From positions 3,534,001 to 3,598,000 of the forward strand of contig JAKULF010000005.1 of the NCBI GenBank assembly GCA_022661535.1: DNA of 64,000 bases. Direction: 5' to 3'. The DNA is from Eutypa lata (Eukaryota > Ascomycota > Sordariomycetes > Xylariales > Diatrypaceae). The position numbers were made by a program, and so were the translations under genes. Every line of letters begins with the position of its first letter. Positions within the stretch are counted from its first letter, which is position 1. Shown here piece by piece: positions 32,769-45,095 of the stretch. Below the pieces are notes generated by a model. The model was not told the origin of the DNA. It saw only the letters and a list, made by a program, of their open reading frames with translations, and did no database searches.

Positions 32769-34974
32769 ATGGAAGGATTAAGTAGATGGCGAGGGAACGG
32801 GCGATCACACAACGTCAAGACGGTCGATGAAGAAAGCTCCAAGCATCAAAATGTATCTGGCTACAGAGGCGGACGGAACCCAGAGAGATTCTGTTATTGC
32901 CTGAGGACGAAAACTGGAGTTTGATATAAGCCCCGGAGCCTGGTTCAGAGTACCTCTCCCCCCGCTGGCCCCCAAGATAATATTAGGTTGGCTGTTACGG
33001 GATGCGTACCCGAATGATTAAGCAGAATTTCTCACCATATTCCCCCCTTCCCCCCTTTCCACCGCTGAGCTGCATTAGCGCACACCGAAATAGACACAAA
33101 CCAATTGGGAGGTGAAAATGGGGGTGTACAAATGCTTACCATAGAGTTGAGTGCAGAATTAATCTATAACGGTAATTTTCAACTGCGCATGATTTGACCT
33201 CATCTTATGCTTCTGCTTATACTTTCTCTTCCAGTCTCTTAATGCGCTGATCATGTACTGCTAGGGTGGTCGGCCGCTTACGGTGGTACGTCATTATGAA
33301 ATACCATCAAATATTGCTGACGATTGATATGCCGCACGAAGTTCCGACTACCACCCTATAGGTCCATTTTAGCCTAGTCTGACATAAGTCAACCAGACAT
33401 AAAATGCCAGACGAATTGTTCGATAATGCCAGCATTCCCGTGCCAACTGATTTTCATTGAACCCTAGAGTAGAGCCAACCCTTTAGAAGGCAACATTGTA
33501 GCTAACTAATATACTTGTATGATGCTGGAAATTGTTTACTTACAGCAGACCTATATATTTATATGGACTAATAATCGAGTAAAAATCGATGTGGAGTTCT
33601 TCAGGGATCTACATATTTCGTTAAAGGGGAAGCTATCATTGGCATTTCTTATTAAGGATATCATGTTATCGACTTTAAGGAAAGAAGGAGAAGTCTATTT
33701 GTTTTATAAAGGTTAGCGATAAATAGTGAATAGACATTCTATTGGTTATTTCTTTACGGAGATGTTTGCTCCTGTGGAGATAGAGCCGATTCTGTGTATA
33801 GGTAATGATCCCGTGCCTAATGCTTGAGGAAACGAACTATTAAAATCGCATGGCGTAGAAAAAGAGGTATGAATGGAACTAGTCCTCATGAACTATAGAA
33901 TTAAGCATATTATAAGAATATCTTACTGCTATCTGACGAGAATACTAATAACTACAAAAGAAACCTATTAAAACGGCGGAGATTAACGCAAAAGGGCCCA
34001 AGAGTTCCTCTTCCCTACGGAGCAAAGAGGACATCGCCATTAGACATGCGCGGGCCCATCACGGTAACAATCAAGTGCATGTCTGCATCGGAAATGGTAA
34101 ATACCGAACCGGCGCTCTCAGCGACGATGGTAAGGTGCACATCTAGCTGTCCTTCGCGATGCCACTATGCAGCTGGTCCAGGGAGTTCTTGCCCTCTCAG
34201 CCCCTCCCCCCCCCCCGACTCCCAGGATAGTAAGGCCGATATTGTCCATTAGTTTACGGTGGATGAGGTCCGCAATCTAAGGTAAAATGGCGGTTTGGAG
34301 GGTGAGTTCAAGATATTGGCTGAGTTTGCTGATGAAGGAGAGGACGACAATATATTGCAAAACTCCCAAAGAGGAGAGATAATAACTCCATCTATAACCG
34401 ATCCATCTAAATGAGTCATAATGTTTACCACTGTATAAGGAAATAACTTCATCATTATCTACTTATGTCTTGCAATTTTCTATTTTCTTTTCTTTTCAAA
34501 AAAGAAGGAAAAAAAGACTGAAGAATGAGGACCCGGCTAAGCGGCCATACCAGCGATGAGTCAGCCGGTGCTGGCACCTTGTACCAGCAATGTTGGCTTT
34601 GGCTTTGGAATTTAACATACCTAGTTATATCATTTTTGCCACATCAGTGAGTCAATCTAGCATGGGAAATGTGCGACCAAGCAAACATTACGCTAATATG
34701 CGGTTATCGAAGCTGTGATTGTATGGGGACATACCAGCCCAGCAGACCCGGTCGGATTGTGAAAGGACGTGTAGTACAAGCATCCTCGCTTGCGTAAAGA
34801 GCGCTCGCCCACTTCACCTATAAATTCAAGTGCGTTCCCTGATAGGAGTGGTGCATAAAGTACGTGTCCAAATACTCATTTGCAACCCGATCACGGTATT
34901 CCCTTGTTCGCAATACCCCAGTGCCTCAACAATCCTCAACATATACTCCCTAAATACGAGCGCATCTCTTGATT
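32769..34974. other. AT-rich intergenic
   Basis: About 2.2 kb without an intact gene. A weak retrotransposon-like frame is described separately. A C12 run lies at 34208-34219. The right end holds the promoter of the pseudokinase gene. Confidence 0.5.
33519..33716 (+). pseudogene. possible Copia-type retrotransposon remnant
   Basis: A short AT-rich frame contains KIDVEFFRDL, then KGKLSLAF and KDIM, in the order and spacing of the RNase H-proximal end of Copia polyproteins (KHIDxxxHxVRD, LxxxPTKDMIAD). No other part of an element and no LTR pair is visible, so this is weak. Confidence 0.25.
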
Positions 34975-36100
34975 ATGGCAGCTTCGGAAATACCCCTGCC
35001 TCCTAGGCTGCAACGCTATGAAGTTGACCAGTGCCTCCAGCTATGGAACGACCAGCTAGGGGAAGACCAGCTATGGGAAGACCAGCTCCATCATTTTGAT
35101 CCATCAATTTTAGTTTACGTAATGAGACTACGAAGCCCTCGGACACTTTCTTCCGACCTTGTCGTAAAAGTCGTGGATGCCCCCAACTACATTGGCACGT
35201 GTTTCTTCCTCAAGCTTTACGATAGGCGCTTCGCCGACCAGTTGCGAAAAGATCATAAGATAGCATCTTGGAACAAGGACGTGGAAAAGTCTTGTCTCGA
35301 GTTTGTGAGGAGCGGGAAAGAGGGGGAGTTCTTACAGAGGGTACATAATCATAGGGACTCGGAAGTGCCCGAGAGACAAAACTGGACCGATGCCGAAAAC
35401 GAAGCTTTCCTGGGACACAAACTTCATGAAATATATGAGAATGAGAAAGCCCTGTATGGGGTATTGCAAGAGTACCAGGGACAGTGTTTCCCTCGATTTT
35501 TCGCGGGAGAAAACCGAAAACTCAGACCAAATGACGTATCGCCTCTTTCTATGTCGTCCAAGCTTTACCAAATCAAGGGGCTTTTGCTTCAATATTTCCG
35601 TGGATTTAACTTAACAGCAATGACAGACTACGCACCTTCATGGGCATGGCAAGATATTGTCAACCAGGCTATTCGCATTGCTCATATCCTTAGCGACAAG
35701 AACATACTTAACGGAGATGTCCGACTAGAGAATTACATGGTCGTTCCACGCGTTGATGGTAGTTGTCAAGTATTCATGGTAAACCTAGCTCAGTGCAGAC
35801 TGCGCAGGGAAGACGAGTCATACTGGATTTGGGGTGTGGCAAAATGTCGCGAAAATGAAGAAGGGTTTATTGGGGAAACAATGAAAAGGAAATTAGGAGA
35901 ACTTGATTTTTCTCTTGACTTTAAACATTCTGGAAGATATTCTAAATTTGTTGAGTGAGGATACTAAGAAACAGAATGAGGACGCCAAAGGATTCGCCAA
36001 AGAATATACCCAAGAGTATATCGAGAATTGCCTCGAGGACGCTGAAGAGGATGAATGGATGGATGTGTCTAGAGACCAGGCGCGTGTTAGATTTCTCTAG
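34975..36100 (+). pseudogene. frameshifted pseudokinase-like gene
   Basis: Kinase-fold protein starting at the ATG at 34975 and reading to a stop at 35958 (327 residues). Continuing the next frame from 35912 gives a natural-looking acidic C-terminus ending at 36100, so one extra T in the T5 run at 35907-35911 probably shifted the frame. Marks: LLLQYFRGFNLT, a catalytic-loop-like NILNGDVRLENYMV and FMVNLAQCRLR where DFG is expected; the Mg-binding Asp is replaced by Asn. It is thus inactive as a kinase even if expressed. Residues near 21-40 contain three copies of a QLWxD unit coded by 15-bp direct repeats. Confidence 0.6.
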
Positions 36101-38990
36101 TATCGTTGCCTATTCCAGCTGCAACGAGCATTGCTGAAGTTTAGCAAATACACCTTCGATATTTGGTTATCCCTGTTCTGTGTACCTAGCTACCTCCCTA
36201 GTTAATAATTACTCGTTCATAGATATGAGTCTGGGTAGATAATATCTTAAAAGTAGCAAAAATAATATCGGGCAAAGGGATATCAAATATTACATGGTCA
36301 TTGGCCTCAAAATGACAATACAATGATGTGGGCTTGCATAATACATTAGAAACCAGATGACATAGGGATGAAAAAGACATGGACTCTCTTCAGCTTCCAC
36401 ATATAGAAATACAAGAAGACTATAATGTAAATATAAAAATGTTCGGAACAATACAATGGCAAACGCAACAAATCCCTGCTTAGAGATGCACATGCCAGTT
36501 TGTCTTGTCCGTGTTTTGATATCGGAATTACCAACACTTGGGCGAGAAGAAAGACTGAGAGCAATCATCTCTATCAAGTGAGACGGATCCCTTGTACTCC
36601 CCCCACAAATCATCGACTTCAACCCGTGTTCCCTCCCCACAAAAGATTTCCCGGGATCCAAGACAAACCGAAGCCTGCCTCTTCACCGTAGAACCCGCCG
36701 CTTCATAATAGGTCTTATCCAACCGCAGCCGCGCCCGCAAGCGGGTGACAGAGCACCACAACGACCCGGGCCTCGCTTTCAGCGACAAGCTCCACTTTGC
36801 ATAGAATACGCTACATGACCCCACGCCGTCCGAAGAACTCATTCGACGAGGAGCCCCCTGCCGCCACATGAACGACCGGTTTCCCTCTCCGAGCATTGCC
36901 TAGAAGGCCCCTCCCAGGGGACAACTGCCGGGAACAAGCCCACACCCAGCTTCGGCGGCGCTCAGAGGTCCAGGGACTCAACCGCCGACTCCAAACCCCC
37001 ACAGCAAGGGCCCAAAAGAACCCAAGCCTTACTCGACCACTCCGCATTGCCGATCTCCCGAAGGGATCATGGCGGGCCTTTGATGTCATTGGCACGCGTA
37101 GTACCGGCATACGACCACTTACACGCGCAGAGCTTATGCGACGGACGCGAGAAACCGCCGCAGCGTTGCGTTAACAAACGACTACGGAAAAACGGAAACC
37201 CATGCCTCGCTCGGACTGGGGGGGTGTTGCCCTCAACTATATACCACCGCCTATTGAATAGGAAGTAGATGAGTCAAGGACAGCCCCGCCAAGGAGGTGT
37301 CTGTGACAATATCTTCCCCCTCAAGAGGGTTGTGTCAAGCGAAGGGGAGGAGCCATACGGAAGTCGAGTGTGATTACGTTTTCTGGGATGTGGGAGATAC
37401 TTGGGTTGTAGAAGATGATGGTTGTTTGTGTGGCGAGAATCTTAGTATGAGGATCGTGCTCTGCGAGAAACCCATTACGTTAGCGAGCAGGCAGGTAAGT
37501 TCACTTACATGAAGGCCTTTGTGGTTCTTGATTGACGAGCTGTAGTGTAATCTGTACAATTGGCTGTTGAATGAACTAGCATTAGACAGGTTCAAGATAA
37601 TCATTGGATAGATTGGAAGGATGATTGTTACCTGGAGATCCTTCTTACGAGGGTTTCCTTTGAAGTGATCTGATCTCTGAAAGGGCTGACTCGGATTATA
37701 ATATCTGGAAGGAAATATGATGATCGTATTAGTATTTAGATTGAGAGGGAATACGATGATGGCCTGATGTAGAATACTGATAAACTTGGATAAAGAAGAA
37801 AGGAATTGGGATACGGGTCTGGCATTTCGAGAATAAACAGATGAGGCAGACGTGCAATAAACCTGAGGGTGTATGTACCTTATGCGAATTGGCAAGGTGA
37901 AGAGCCTTGAAATCTAAAACAGTCGAGTGTCGAAAGGGACCGAGTAGTAATTTGAGAGAAGATAATTGATGGGAAAGGATGAATAAATAAAAGAGTTGAT
38001 GCGGATGCAGAGGGAGAGTTATGGAGATAGAATTGGAAATTGGTAGATGCAATTGGTTTCTGCATTTCTCAGGCAGTTGGGAAAAGCTGACGCGTGAAAG
38101 GTGCAGTGAAAGCAACGTGTTGCTAGGTAGACGTGTATTGCTGCCTGAGTTGTCATCACCCAGGAGATCCAAATTGGACAGGTACCTACGTACTTCCGGA
38201 CGCGTCTAGTGTTTATGATTATACCAGCGGCAAGATTAGTACACTGTTTATTCATATTCACATTATTCCAAAGTCAAGCCAAACGCTGGAGATTACAGGC
38301 TTCATGTAGACCATGTGGTCTATGGGGGTGTTGGCACTCCGTATTACCACTGCCTACTTCCTATCTACCATATTCCCATAACCAAACGCCACTACCAAGT
38401 ACGTTCAATTCAAATCATCATTATCAAATCTCAACGTTAGATACTTTAAATGGTGTATGGGGAAAATTAGACCATGGTATAGAGCATTGTCACCACATAG
38501 GGTAATAATATGGTGGCCTAAGTGATGGTAGCCTTGGGGCATGGATTACTTAGGGATTAGATGGACACTTTAAGGCTTCAGGGCTACGTATTGTATGCAA
38601 ATGTGAATTGTATAGCCATTTGCAACATATTTCAATATAATTATTCTTCCTCATCACGGAATAGTAGGGTACGTACGAAATCTTTCACTCGTGCTGCAAT
38701 ATAGTTTATGTCGAAGTAGACCGTTGCTTGTAAGAAAAATGAGGTGCTTCAGGGGTAGATAATTATATTATTGCAAAACTTCAGAATTGTCATTTAATCA
38801 GATATGGTATGCATTTGACGACCATGAATGACAATCACGTCCATACTAACTACATTGTAATTTGATCGTCTTATTGCTGTATATCGAATCAAATATATTC
38901 CTTAATCTATCAAATCGCAATTTCTGACATTATCATAGTAGTCATTGTCTCTGCCAGACATCTCCACCAGATCCAATACAGATGTCGAAC
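36101..38990. other. intergenic, GC-rich island at 36.56-37.19 kb
   Basis: No gene recognised in 2.9 kb. The part from about 36560 to 37190 is clearly richer in G+C and has overlapping open frames on both strands (up to 122 codons), but none shows a family motif or splice structure. It could be an unrecognised gene or a captured fragment. Confidence 0.4.
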
Positions 38991-39960
38991 CTACCTTAGC
39001 TCCTCGTTCGCGGCCATAGCACCGTTGATCTCATAATCCTTGAATTTACGGCTTGGAACCCGACGCTCAAACAGGAGGACCAAACCTGTTGGCTGGTACC
39101 TTCCCCTATGCCTTTCTGCCTTTGCTAACACTCCATAACAGGAAACTTGCGTAGTCAGATTGGAATTCTCTTTGCTGGTCTTTCAGCTCTTTGCACTGCT
39201 TATGTCCTTTCTTCCTGCCGGAAACGAAAGGGCGGACATTTGAAGAATTGGACCTTTGGTTAGGGGGAAACATGGTTAACTCACATTCGTCCTCATTTAT
39301 TACCTATGGGATCACAACGGCAAACGCAATCGAGACAATATGGCGCGTGACAGTTGCTAGGCTGATGTTCATACCTTGCAGACGGGCAGACGAGACTTTT
39401 GATAGCAAGACGGAGCAATAAGGGCCGATGGTAATATCGTAGATGAAGTTGCAGACGAGCATGAAGGAGCACTACATCCAGGTAGGGGCGGTGGCAGTCG
39501 TGGGCGCAAAGTCGATGGCACCGATTACCAAGCAGAGGACCATGAGTCCTATGCATCCCAAGAGGTGGGCACTGCGGCGGCTGAGCCATCTCATGGCCCA
39601 CCACGAGGCACATATACCGATGAAGCCGATCGAGGTGAGGCCCAGATTCATGCTGAAGGCATCGGAAGTGGCCAACTGTCATGTGTTGTGAGGGATCAGA
39701 GTGGCAAGGTGACAACCCCTTATATTGAACAGTCTGAAGCCTGACCTTCTAGGTTTCCTAGGAAGGTGACGACCCTGAAGACTTGTATATATACCCCGCA
39801 AACTGGTTATTATACTAAAAACCGCTCGTCACCTGACACCAACCCAGCCAGCTCGAAGAAGTAGACGGCTTAGTCAATGAGGAGGATGTTTCCGGTGAAG
39901 GCTTGCATACGTTCCGTGATAGGGATCTCCCCCATAGTGGCATAGAATGTCGTCTTTTCG
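38991..39960 (-). pseudogene. sugar transporter pseudogene with internal inversion
   Basis: Remains of an alpha-glucoside/maltose-type MFS sugar transporter read leftwards. In order: AVYFFELAG near 39865, an intron with acceptor at about 39676, TSDAFSMNLGLTSIGFIG, MRWLSRR, NFIYDITIGPY, ARLQGM, TRHIVSIAFAVVIP and VINEDE at 39286. The next piece (GNLRSQIG through PETKGRTFEELD) is found at 39141-39285 but on the plus strand. The last exon returns to the minus strand (FERRVPSRKFKDYEING) and stops at 38991. In-frame stops (TAG after TWM, TAG after VVIP) and a 1-bp loss before LPETKGR also break it. Confidence 0.85.
39141..39285 (+). other. 145-bp inverted segment within the transporter pseudogene
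   Basis: This stretch codes, on the plus strand, the last membrane span and PETKGR tail of a transporter whose other exons lie on the minus strand on both sides. Turning it round joins GAA (39288-39286) to GGA (39141-39143) in phase, giving the family's NEDEGN junction. Confidence 0.8.
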
Positions 39961-40372
39961 CTTAGATGAAAGTAGAAATGATACCAGCTCCTTGAACAGA
40001 GACGTGCTCTTCTCTAGCTGCCCCCGCTACTCGAGATGATCGAATAGTCTTAGACCTTTCTTAGTACAACTTAATCAACATGGCTGGGTTTGAAATCTGA
40101 CTTAGATTTATCACCACCACTCCATCACATTCTATTATCAAACGCTGGTTCAATATAAAGACTGGCCCAGCCTCAGTTTATAACTGACCAAAAACCAAAA
40201 TGGGCCTTCCACAGTCTTCTACAAAGAGGTTCCTCACAAGCTGCTGAAACGACAACTAGTTATGTGAAAATCCTATACACGGGAGTGATGACGACAGCTA
40301 CATAGCCATTATAATTTTCAGTGATCAGTTCACTAGATGCTTCTATGATCCATCTTAATTCGCTCAGGCATG
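39961..40372. other. intergenic
   Basis: No further transporter exons could be found here, so the front half of the pseudogene appears lost. No other feature seen. Confidence 0.4.
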
Positions 40373-41252
40373 TCAAGCACCCCCAAGAGCCGCAAGTCCC
40401 CCGATCCTCTTGGACGATTTCATGTCGCCATACCCCTGCATACAGTCCGCGGGCGTAAGCCTCTCCATCGCTAGAAGATAGCCAAGCAGGCCAGTTAGCT
40501 GAATTCATCCGAGAAAAAATCTTGTCTCCAAGTAACTCACCATCCCTCTTTGCCTCCTTACTCTCCGCCGTATCGTGCCACAGCCTGAGGCACCACGCCG
40601 CTACCAGCGCATCCCTTACCTCCCTCCGCAGCGGTGCCGTGACGACCAACTTGCGCCGCCCTCCCCGCTTCTCGTCCTCTTCGTGCGCGATCTGCCGCCG
40701 CCCGTTATCCTCCGCATCGACCCACGCGTACCCACCCGTCCACTTCGGTCGGGCATCGAACAAGGGCTGGGGCCGCTCATCGAACAGCGGGCTATCTGAA
40801 GCGGTCTTCCCCGCGCTCAGCATCGCCCTGAACTCCATCTTCTTTGGGAACGCTCCCGTCTTGGACGTCTCCAGGCCAATGTTTCCCAACGCTGCATTAT
40901 CAGGAGATGCGGACGTGACATAGTAGGCCGGCCTGTCAACTTGGTACTGCGCGCCGGCTGGATGCGCGAGGTAGTATAGATGACGTTTCTGCTGCTGGGC
41001 AGGACTTGTGGCTTCGGCCTTTTCGGGCGGCTGCTCAGGTGAATGCTCGACCTCTTCGAAGACCACGGATGTGCTCTTTTGTGGGATAGAGGTCACATCC
41101 CAGCTTAGTTGATAAAGAGGCGTTAAGGGTCTGGTTTAAAATACTACCGACGTGCCTGTGAACACCAGCGTGGCTGGGTCTACGAGGTCCTCCGAGGGCC
41201 CGCCGATTGCCTCGTCATAAGAAGGTGGTAGGTCCTTACAGTCTGATGCCAT
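40373..41252 (-). CDS. hypothetical protein with N-terminal PPxY motif
   Basis: A 245-residue protein. Exons 41148-41252, 40541-41075 and 40373-40470; introns of 72 and 70 bp. The second has an ideal GTGAGT donor, CTAAC branch site and TCTAG acceptor, so the frame that runs through it to 40260 is not the real ending. The start gives MASDCKDLPPSYDEAIGG: a PPSY motif, which typically binds WW domains of Rsp5/Nedd4 ubiquitin ligases, close to an acidic patch. The middle is basic and holds KLVVTAPLRREVRDALVAAWCLRLW, a probable amphipathic helix. The tail ends SKRIGGLAALGGA. No membrane span. Family not recognised; a ubiquitin-linked adaptor role is inference. Confidence 0.8.
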
Positions 41253-42656
41253 TGTTTTTATAGGTGTCGATGCAAGTAAGGTTTCTTAACACATAGGTAT
41301 AAGTGACGTAGTTGAAAACCCCCTAATGGTGTTGGATACTGGGGGTGCTATATATAGCCCACCTAGGTCCACCTAACGGTTATACCTCGGCTGCTAAGCC
41401 TCCTAGGGAGCCTACACGGACGCGTGCCATAGTCTACGGAATAATAATAAAAGATGTACAATAAAGGAGATACACGTTGTTTAACAGGAGTATGGTCAAA
41501 GAAAGCGTATCGCACTCCTAAAAGATCTTAAAGTTTAAAATTAATCTCGCATGGGATATTGCGACTAAGGTAGGGACGGCCCGTTCCTGGTACGATAAGG
41601 ACTAACTACTTCGTAGTTGTTGAACTTTAGAGTGAAAGATGCCCTCGTTCTTACGTAAGGAGTTTATGGCTGGGGTGAAAGCGAAGGGTTACTGTCATCG
41701 CTTGCCTTCACTCTCTGGACTAAGCTCACAGCAATCTCAACCCGGAGAATGCCATGGCCACATCCAACAAGGTTCCAATCCTGACCGACTTTTGATCATA
41801 CGAGCCCCTCGGTGAGCGAGCGTTTACTGACACTGGGCGCTCCAGGATGGGTTGACATAATGGACGACCAGTCTGGCAAAGAGCATGATCTATTTGGTCA
41901 CTAGAAGAAAACTCTAACACAAGAAAGAGATTGATTAACTACCTAGGTATTAGACAAACGTACAAGGCATATGTACGTATGTACATACATACATGTACCT
42001 ATGTACTTTGCACACTTATACCTAAATTACAAGCCAATTTTCTAACAGCGACACCCTCTGGCCTGACTGCCAGGTGTGATGTTTGACAACCCTGTTGCCA
42101 GCGTGCACCTGGCTCAGTTGGTACAGCTGTGGTGTCTCAGATACGGCAACAATTCCGATGATGTTCGGCAGGACTAGGGTTCGAGCCGCAAACTAAATAC
42201 CGCCAGGGGCGCAGTAGTCATGGGCGCTGGGAAGATCCATGAGCTGGGCCTGATAACTTTTTGGAATTTCTATTAAATTATTTTTCCTTTCCAGGGTTTT
42301 GGCAGAAAGGAAGAGGGGCGGAGGACGGGTGGATGGGTTTCTTTTTCCTTTTCTTTTTGCTACCACTTGGTCTTTACTCTTTTTATTTGATTTTGAATTC
42401 CCACGATGACCTGCCTGCCTGCCGGTCATGTCTGCCTGCTAAGATCCGGAAGTGATTTCAGGCTGAGTGTGTCAAAAATGATATCCTAATCAGACCACAA
42501 TGACAGTGGTGGGCGGTCTGAAGCAGCTACGGTAGATTAAGTGAACCTAACCGAAAGTGATTCACACCTTCCGTGACCCTCGTCCAGCAGATCTGGTACT
42601 CGATTCGACGACAGGCGAGTGAGCGAAAGGCTGTCGTAAGGAGCTAGCTAACATTA
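41253..42656. other. intergenic
   Basis: Holds the promoter of the PPxY gene, a TACA/TACG-rich repeat near 41958-42005 and a tRNA-like relic (42101-42190). No gene seen. Confidence 0.45.
42101..42190 (+). repeat. tRNA-derived relic (SINE-like)
   Basis: A box-A-like CTGGCTCAGTTGGT at 42109-42122 and a box-B-like GGGTTCGAGCC at 42177-42187 are spaced as in a tRNA gene, but the T stem and acceptor do not pair. It is a decayed tRNA or tRNA-derived element, not a working tRNA. Confidence 0.4.
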
Positions 42657-44503
42657 TTACGGAGGGACAACTACAGCGCCGGCATCTACAAGTCTGAGCT
42701 CATCCACCCGATCCTTAGCATACTTGACCCGCTTCCAAGTTGTTATCCCACCGGTACTGGCGTCCAATTCCCAGACCCGTGCTCGCCTGTAATATTTTGT
42801 CTTACCATACTGGCCGTAGGCTCCGAATCCGCTACTGCCTCCGTGACATAGCCAGGGGCCGAGTTGACGAGGTTTGGTCCTATCTTGCTGCGGCTTGAGA
42901 GCGCAAAAGTCATTGACATGGTCGTGACCACAACCTACTGCCATGATACCTTCTTCGACCAGCGCTCCGTAAAAGCCGGAATTAAATTTCGGGCCCTCGG
43001 TGGGTTCCCCGCGGCGGCCTCCCGTTATAAGAAGATCGCTATCCCCATACTCGGGAAAAGGAATATGTTGAAATGATAGAGATAAGTGAAAGCGTTTGTG
43101 ACTTCTGCCCTCCTCGCGCCGCTTTCTTAACGTCTGAGAGGTATCCCGGAACCAGTCGATTTGGCTCTGCTTGATCCAGTCGTACCCTAGCCATGGGAAC
43201 TTGTTTGACAGCTGCCCGTGAGAGTCAAGGAGAAACAAAGTTGCCAATGCCAGCTCGGATGGTGCGCGGTCAAAGACCTGAAGATAGTAATTGCCTATGC
43301 CGTCAACTTCCTCCGGTCCTGCTTCGCTGAGATTGAAAGGCAGGCTTTGAAGCAGAGACATCTGTTCCGCGCCTGCCAGGCCATGATGTCAGTAATGAAA
43401 AACAAGTATGCCACTATTTCACGTCAAGTCGACGGCTAACCGAGCATTCTCGATGATGAAACAAGGTACTCACGCGATAATGCGTAGCTGCCCTCATCGT
43501 CATGATTGCCAAAAACAGCCGCGAAAGAGATAGAGCGCTCGATCAAAGGAGCAACTACTTTGAACAGAGCAGTTTTGCTATCGAGGATATCATGATGTAA
43601 CTGATCCCCAGTAAGGATTACGAGGTCGGGCTTTTCGACATCCAGGATTCCTCCCATGAAGTTTACAGTCAACGGATCAGCTTCAGATTCGGGCAGAGGC
43701 TGTCCATCGGCGTCCATGGCATCGTTGCACACTCCGACGCCGGTCACCATATGGGTGTCGGAGAGTTGGACAATTTTGAATTTGCCATCCTCTCTAATCC
43801 TCAAAGGCGTCCGATCGCCGCCTAGTACCGGCTGCGCCCTTCCGTATCGTACAGTTAGTCGTGGAACTGGTACCTCCGGTTGAGTCTCCAAGAGGAGCGG
43901 CTGTTCTGCGAGAACCCACTGCGGTCGCGGGTCGACAGCATCTACACCGAAAAGTGCATCTACTGCCGTCACAGCCTTATGAGTCTCGCCTGTGCAGTGA
44001 CTCCTCAATATCCAAATGCCACCCGGTCGACTTTCCCACGGGCTACCCCGGTCGGGGTTGGGATTCTGCCCGCTGACCCTGATGTCCGTAATGACCAGGT
44101 CGCCCGCAGTGAGCTCCTGCTCCTCCGTCCGCGCTACTTCCAGCCAAGCGCTCCGCCTAAGAGAATGTAGAAATAGGTCTGTGTCTATGCGGTACCATTT
44201 TGGCGGGTTTAGTAGGCATGTTGGGGGCGGGTCAGACGGCGAGGAGAAACTTATAGTTAGATCCGTGATCACATAGCTAGCCGGGCCGTCACCCACCGTA
44301 ATAAGAGGCTTCGCCGAAGTCGGAGCCTTTGAAGTAAACGCTCGAAAACTATCGAACGTTGAAGTGAATGTATTCGAGAAAAGCCTTGGGATTACCGACA
44401 TCTCTTCGAACCACTTGGTAAAGAGGATTTGATTTGTTGCATTCGCTGAGCCTACGGGCTCCGAGAGGCTGGACCATAAACTGTTCCCGTGCGCTAATGG
44501 CAT
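42657..44503 (-). CDS. calcineurin-like metallophosphatase, DCR2 type
   Basis: A 581-residue metallophosphoesterase of the DCR2 family (yeast Dcr2 acts in cell-cycle entry and on the unfolded-protein-response kinase Ire1). Exons 43474-44503 and 42657-43372 with a 101-bp intron; the join reads ALSRAEQMSLLQSLP, as expected. Metal-binding motifs in order: VQLSDTHM, LVILTGDQL, VFGNHDDE, SFQHIPFPEY and VGCGHDHVNDFC, so all five blocks are intact. The N-terminal domain carries YVITDLTI and WYRIDTDLFLHS. No clear signal peptide at the chosen ATG (44503). It should be an active phosphatase; substrate unknown. Confidence 0.93.
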
Positions 44504-45095
44504 TAGTGGAGGCGTTACGCTAGCATGATAAGGTTTAGTGCAATCTAGGTGATCTAAGGGAGATCTAAAGCACCACTACTACCCCCAGCTACCCCGCATT
44601 ATAATTTTAATCACGAAAGTCTTATTTCTTTTTTAAATCACTACTGTATTATATAGCCGTACGCACTTTCATCCTTCAAACAGGTAGGAAGCACGTGTGG
44701 ATACGAGACACGCTCCCTTATTATTTACCGGTGGAGACGACGACGGTAGGACAGTCCATCGCGCGCGTCATGATATATGAGAGATTAATAGACCTCGGGA
44801 CGGCTATCCATACCAGTCTTCTTCCATTGGTTCATGATGGGACGCTCCGACCCACGATACGTACTTTATTGTAAACTGCTATCTTTTTTTCTTCTTCAGG
44901 GAGCATCTATATATATACCTAGGTAACATAGATAAACTGAGCTTGAGTAATCGCATGGGGTAGGAACCCCCATTTTGAAGATAGATGTGAATAAAAGGGT
45001 GTTTCATAGTTGCTCTCATAGCCATACCATGTTGAAGGTGTTAATATATTTGTTAATACTAATACTACATTCTTCCATATTCTCTTCTCCCTGGC
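44504..45095. other. intergenic
   Basis: Promoter side of the phosphatase gene and 3' side of the DUF6594 pseudogene. No coding frame seen. Confidence 0.45.

Noticed and set aside
33250..33370. Weak inverted match CTAGGGTGGT / ACCACCCTATAG
   Set aside because: Short, gapped and with a long loop; not above what chance allows in this region.
36528..37174. Overlapping frames of 92-122 codons in a GC-rich island
   Set aside because: Open on both strands, as expected from high GC; no motif or intron signals to choose one.
39030..39065. Plus-strand words resembling NPTAWN of sugar transporters
   Set aside because: Coincidence: the same bases on the minus strand code the true transporter tail (FERRVPSRKFK), which fits the rest of the pseudogene.
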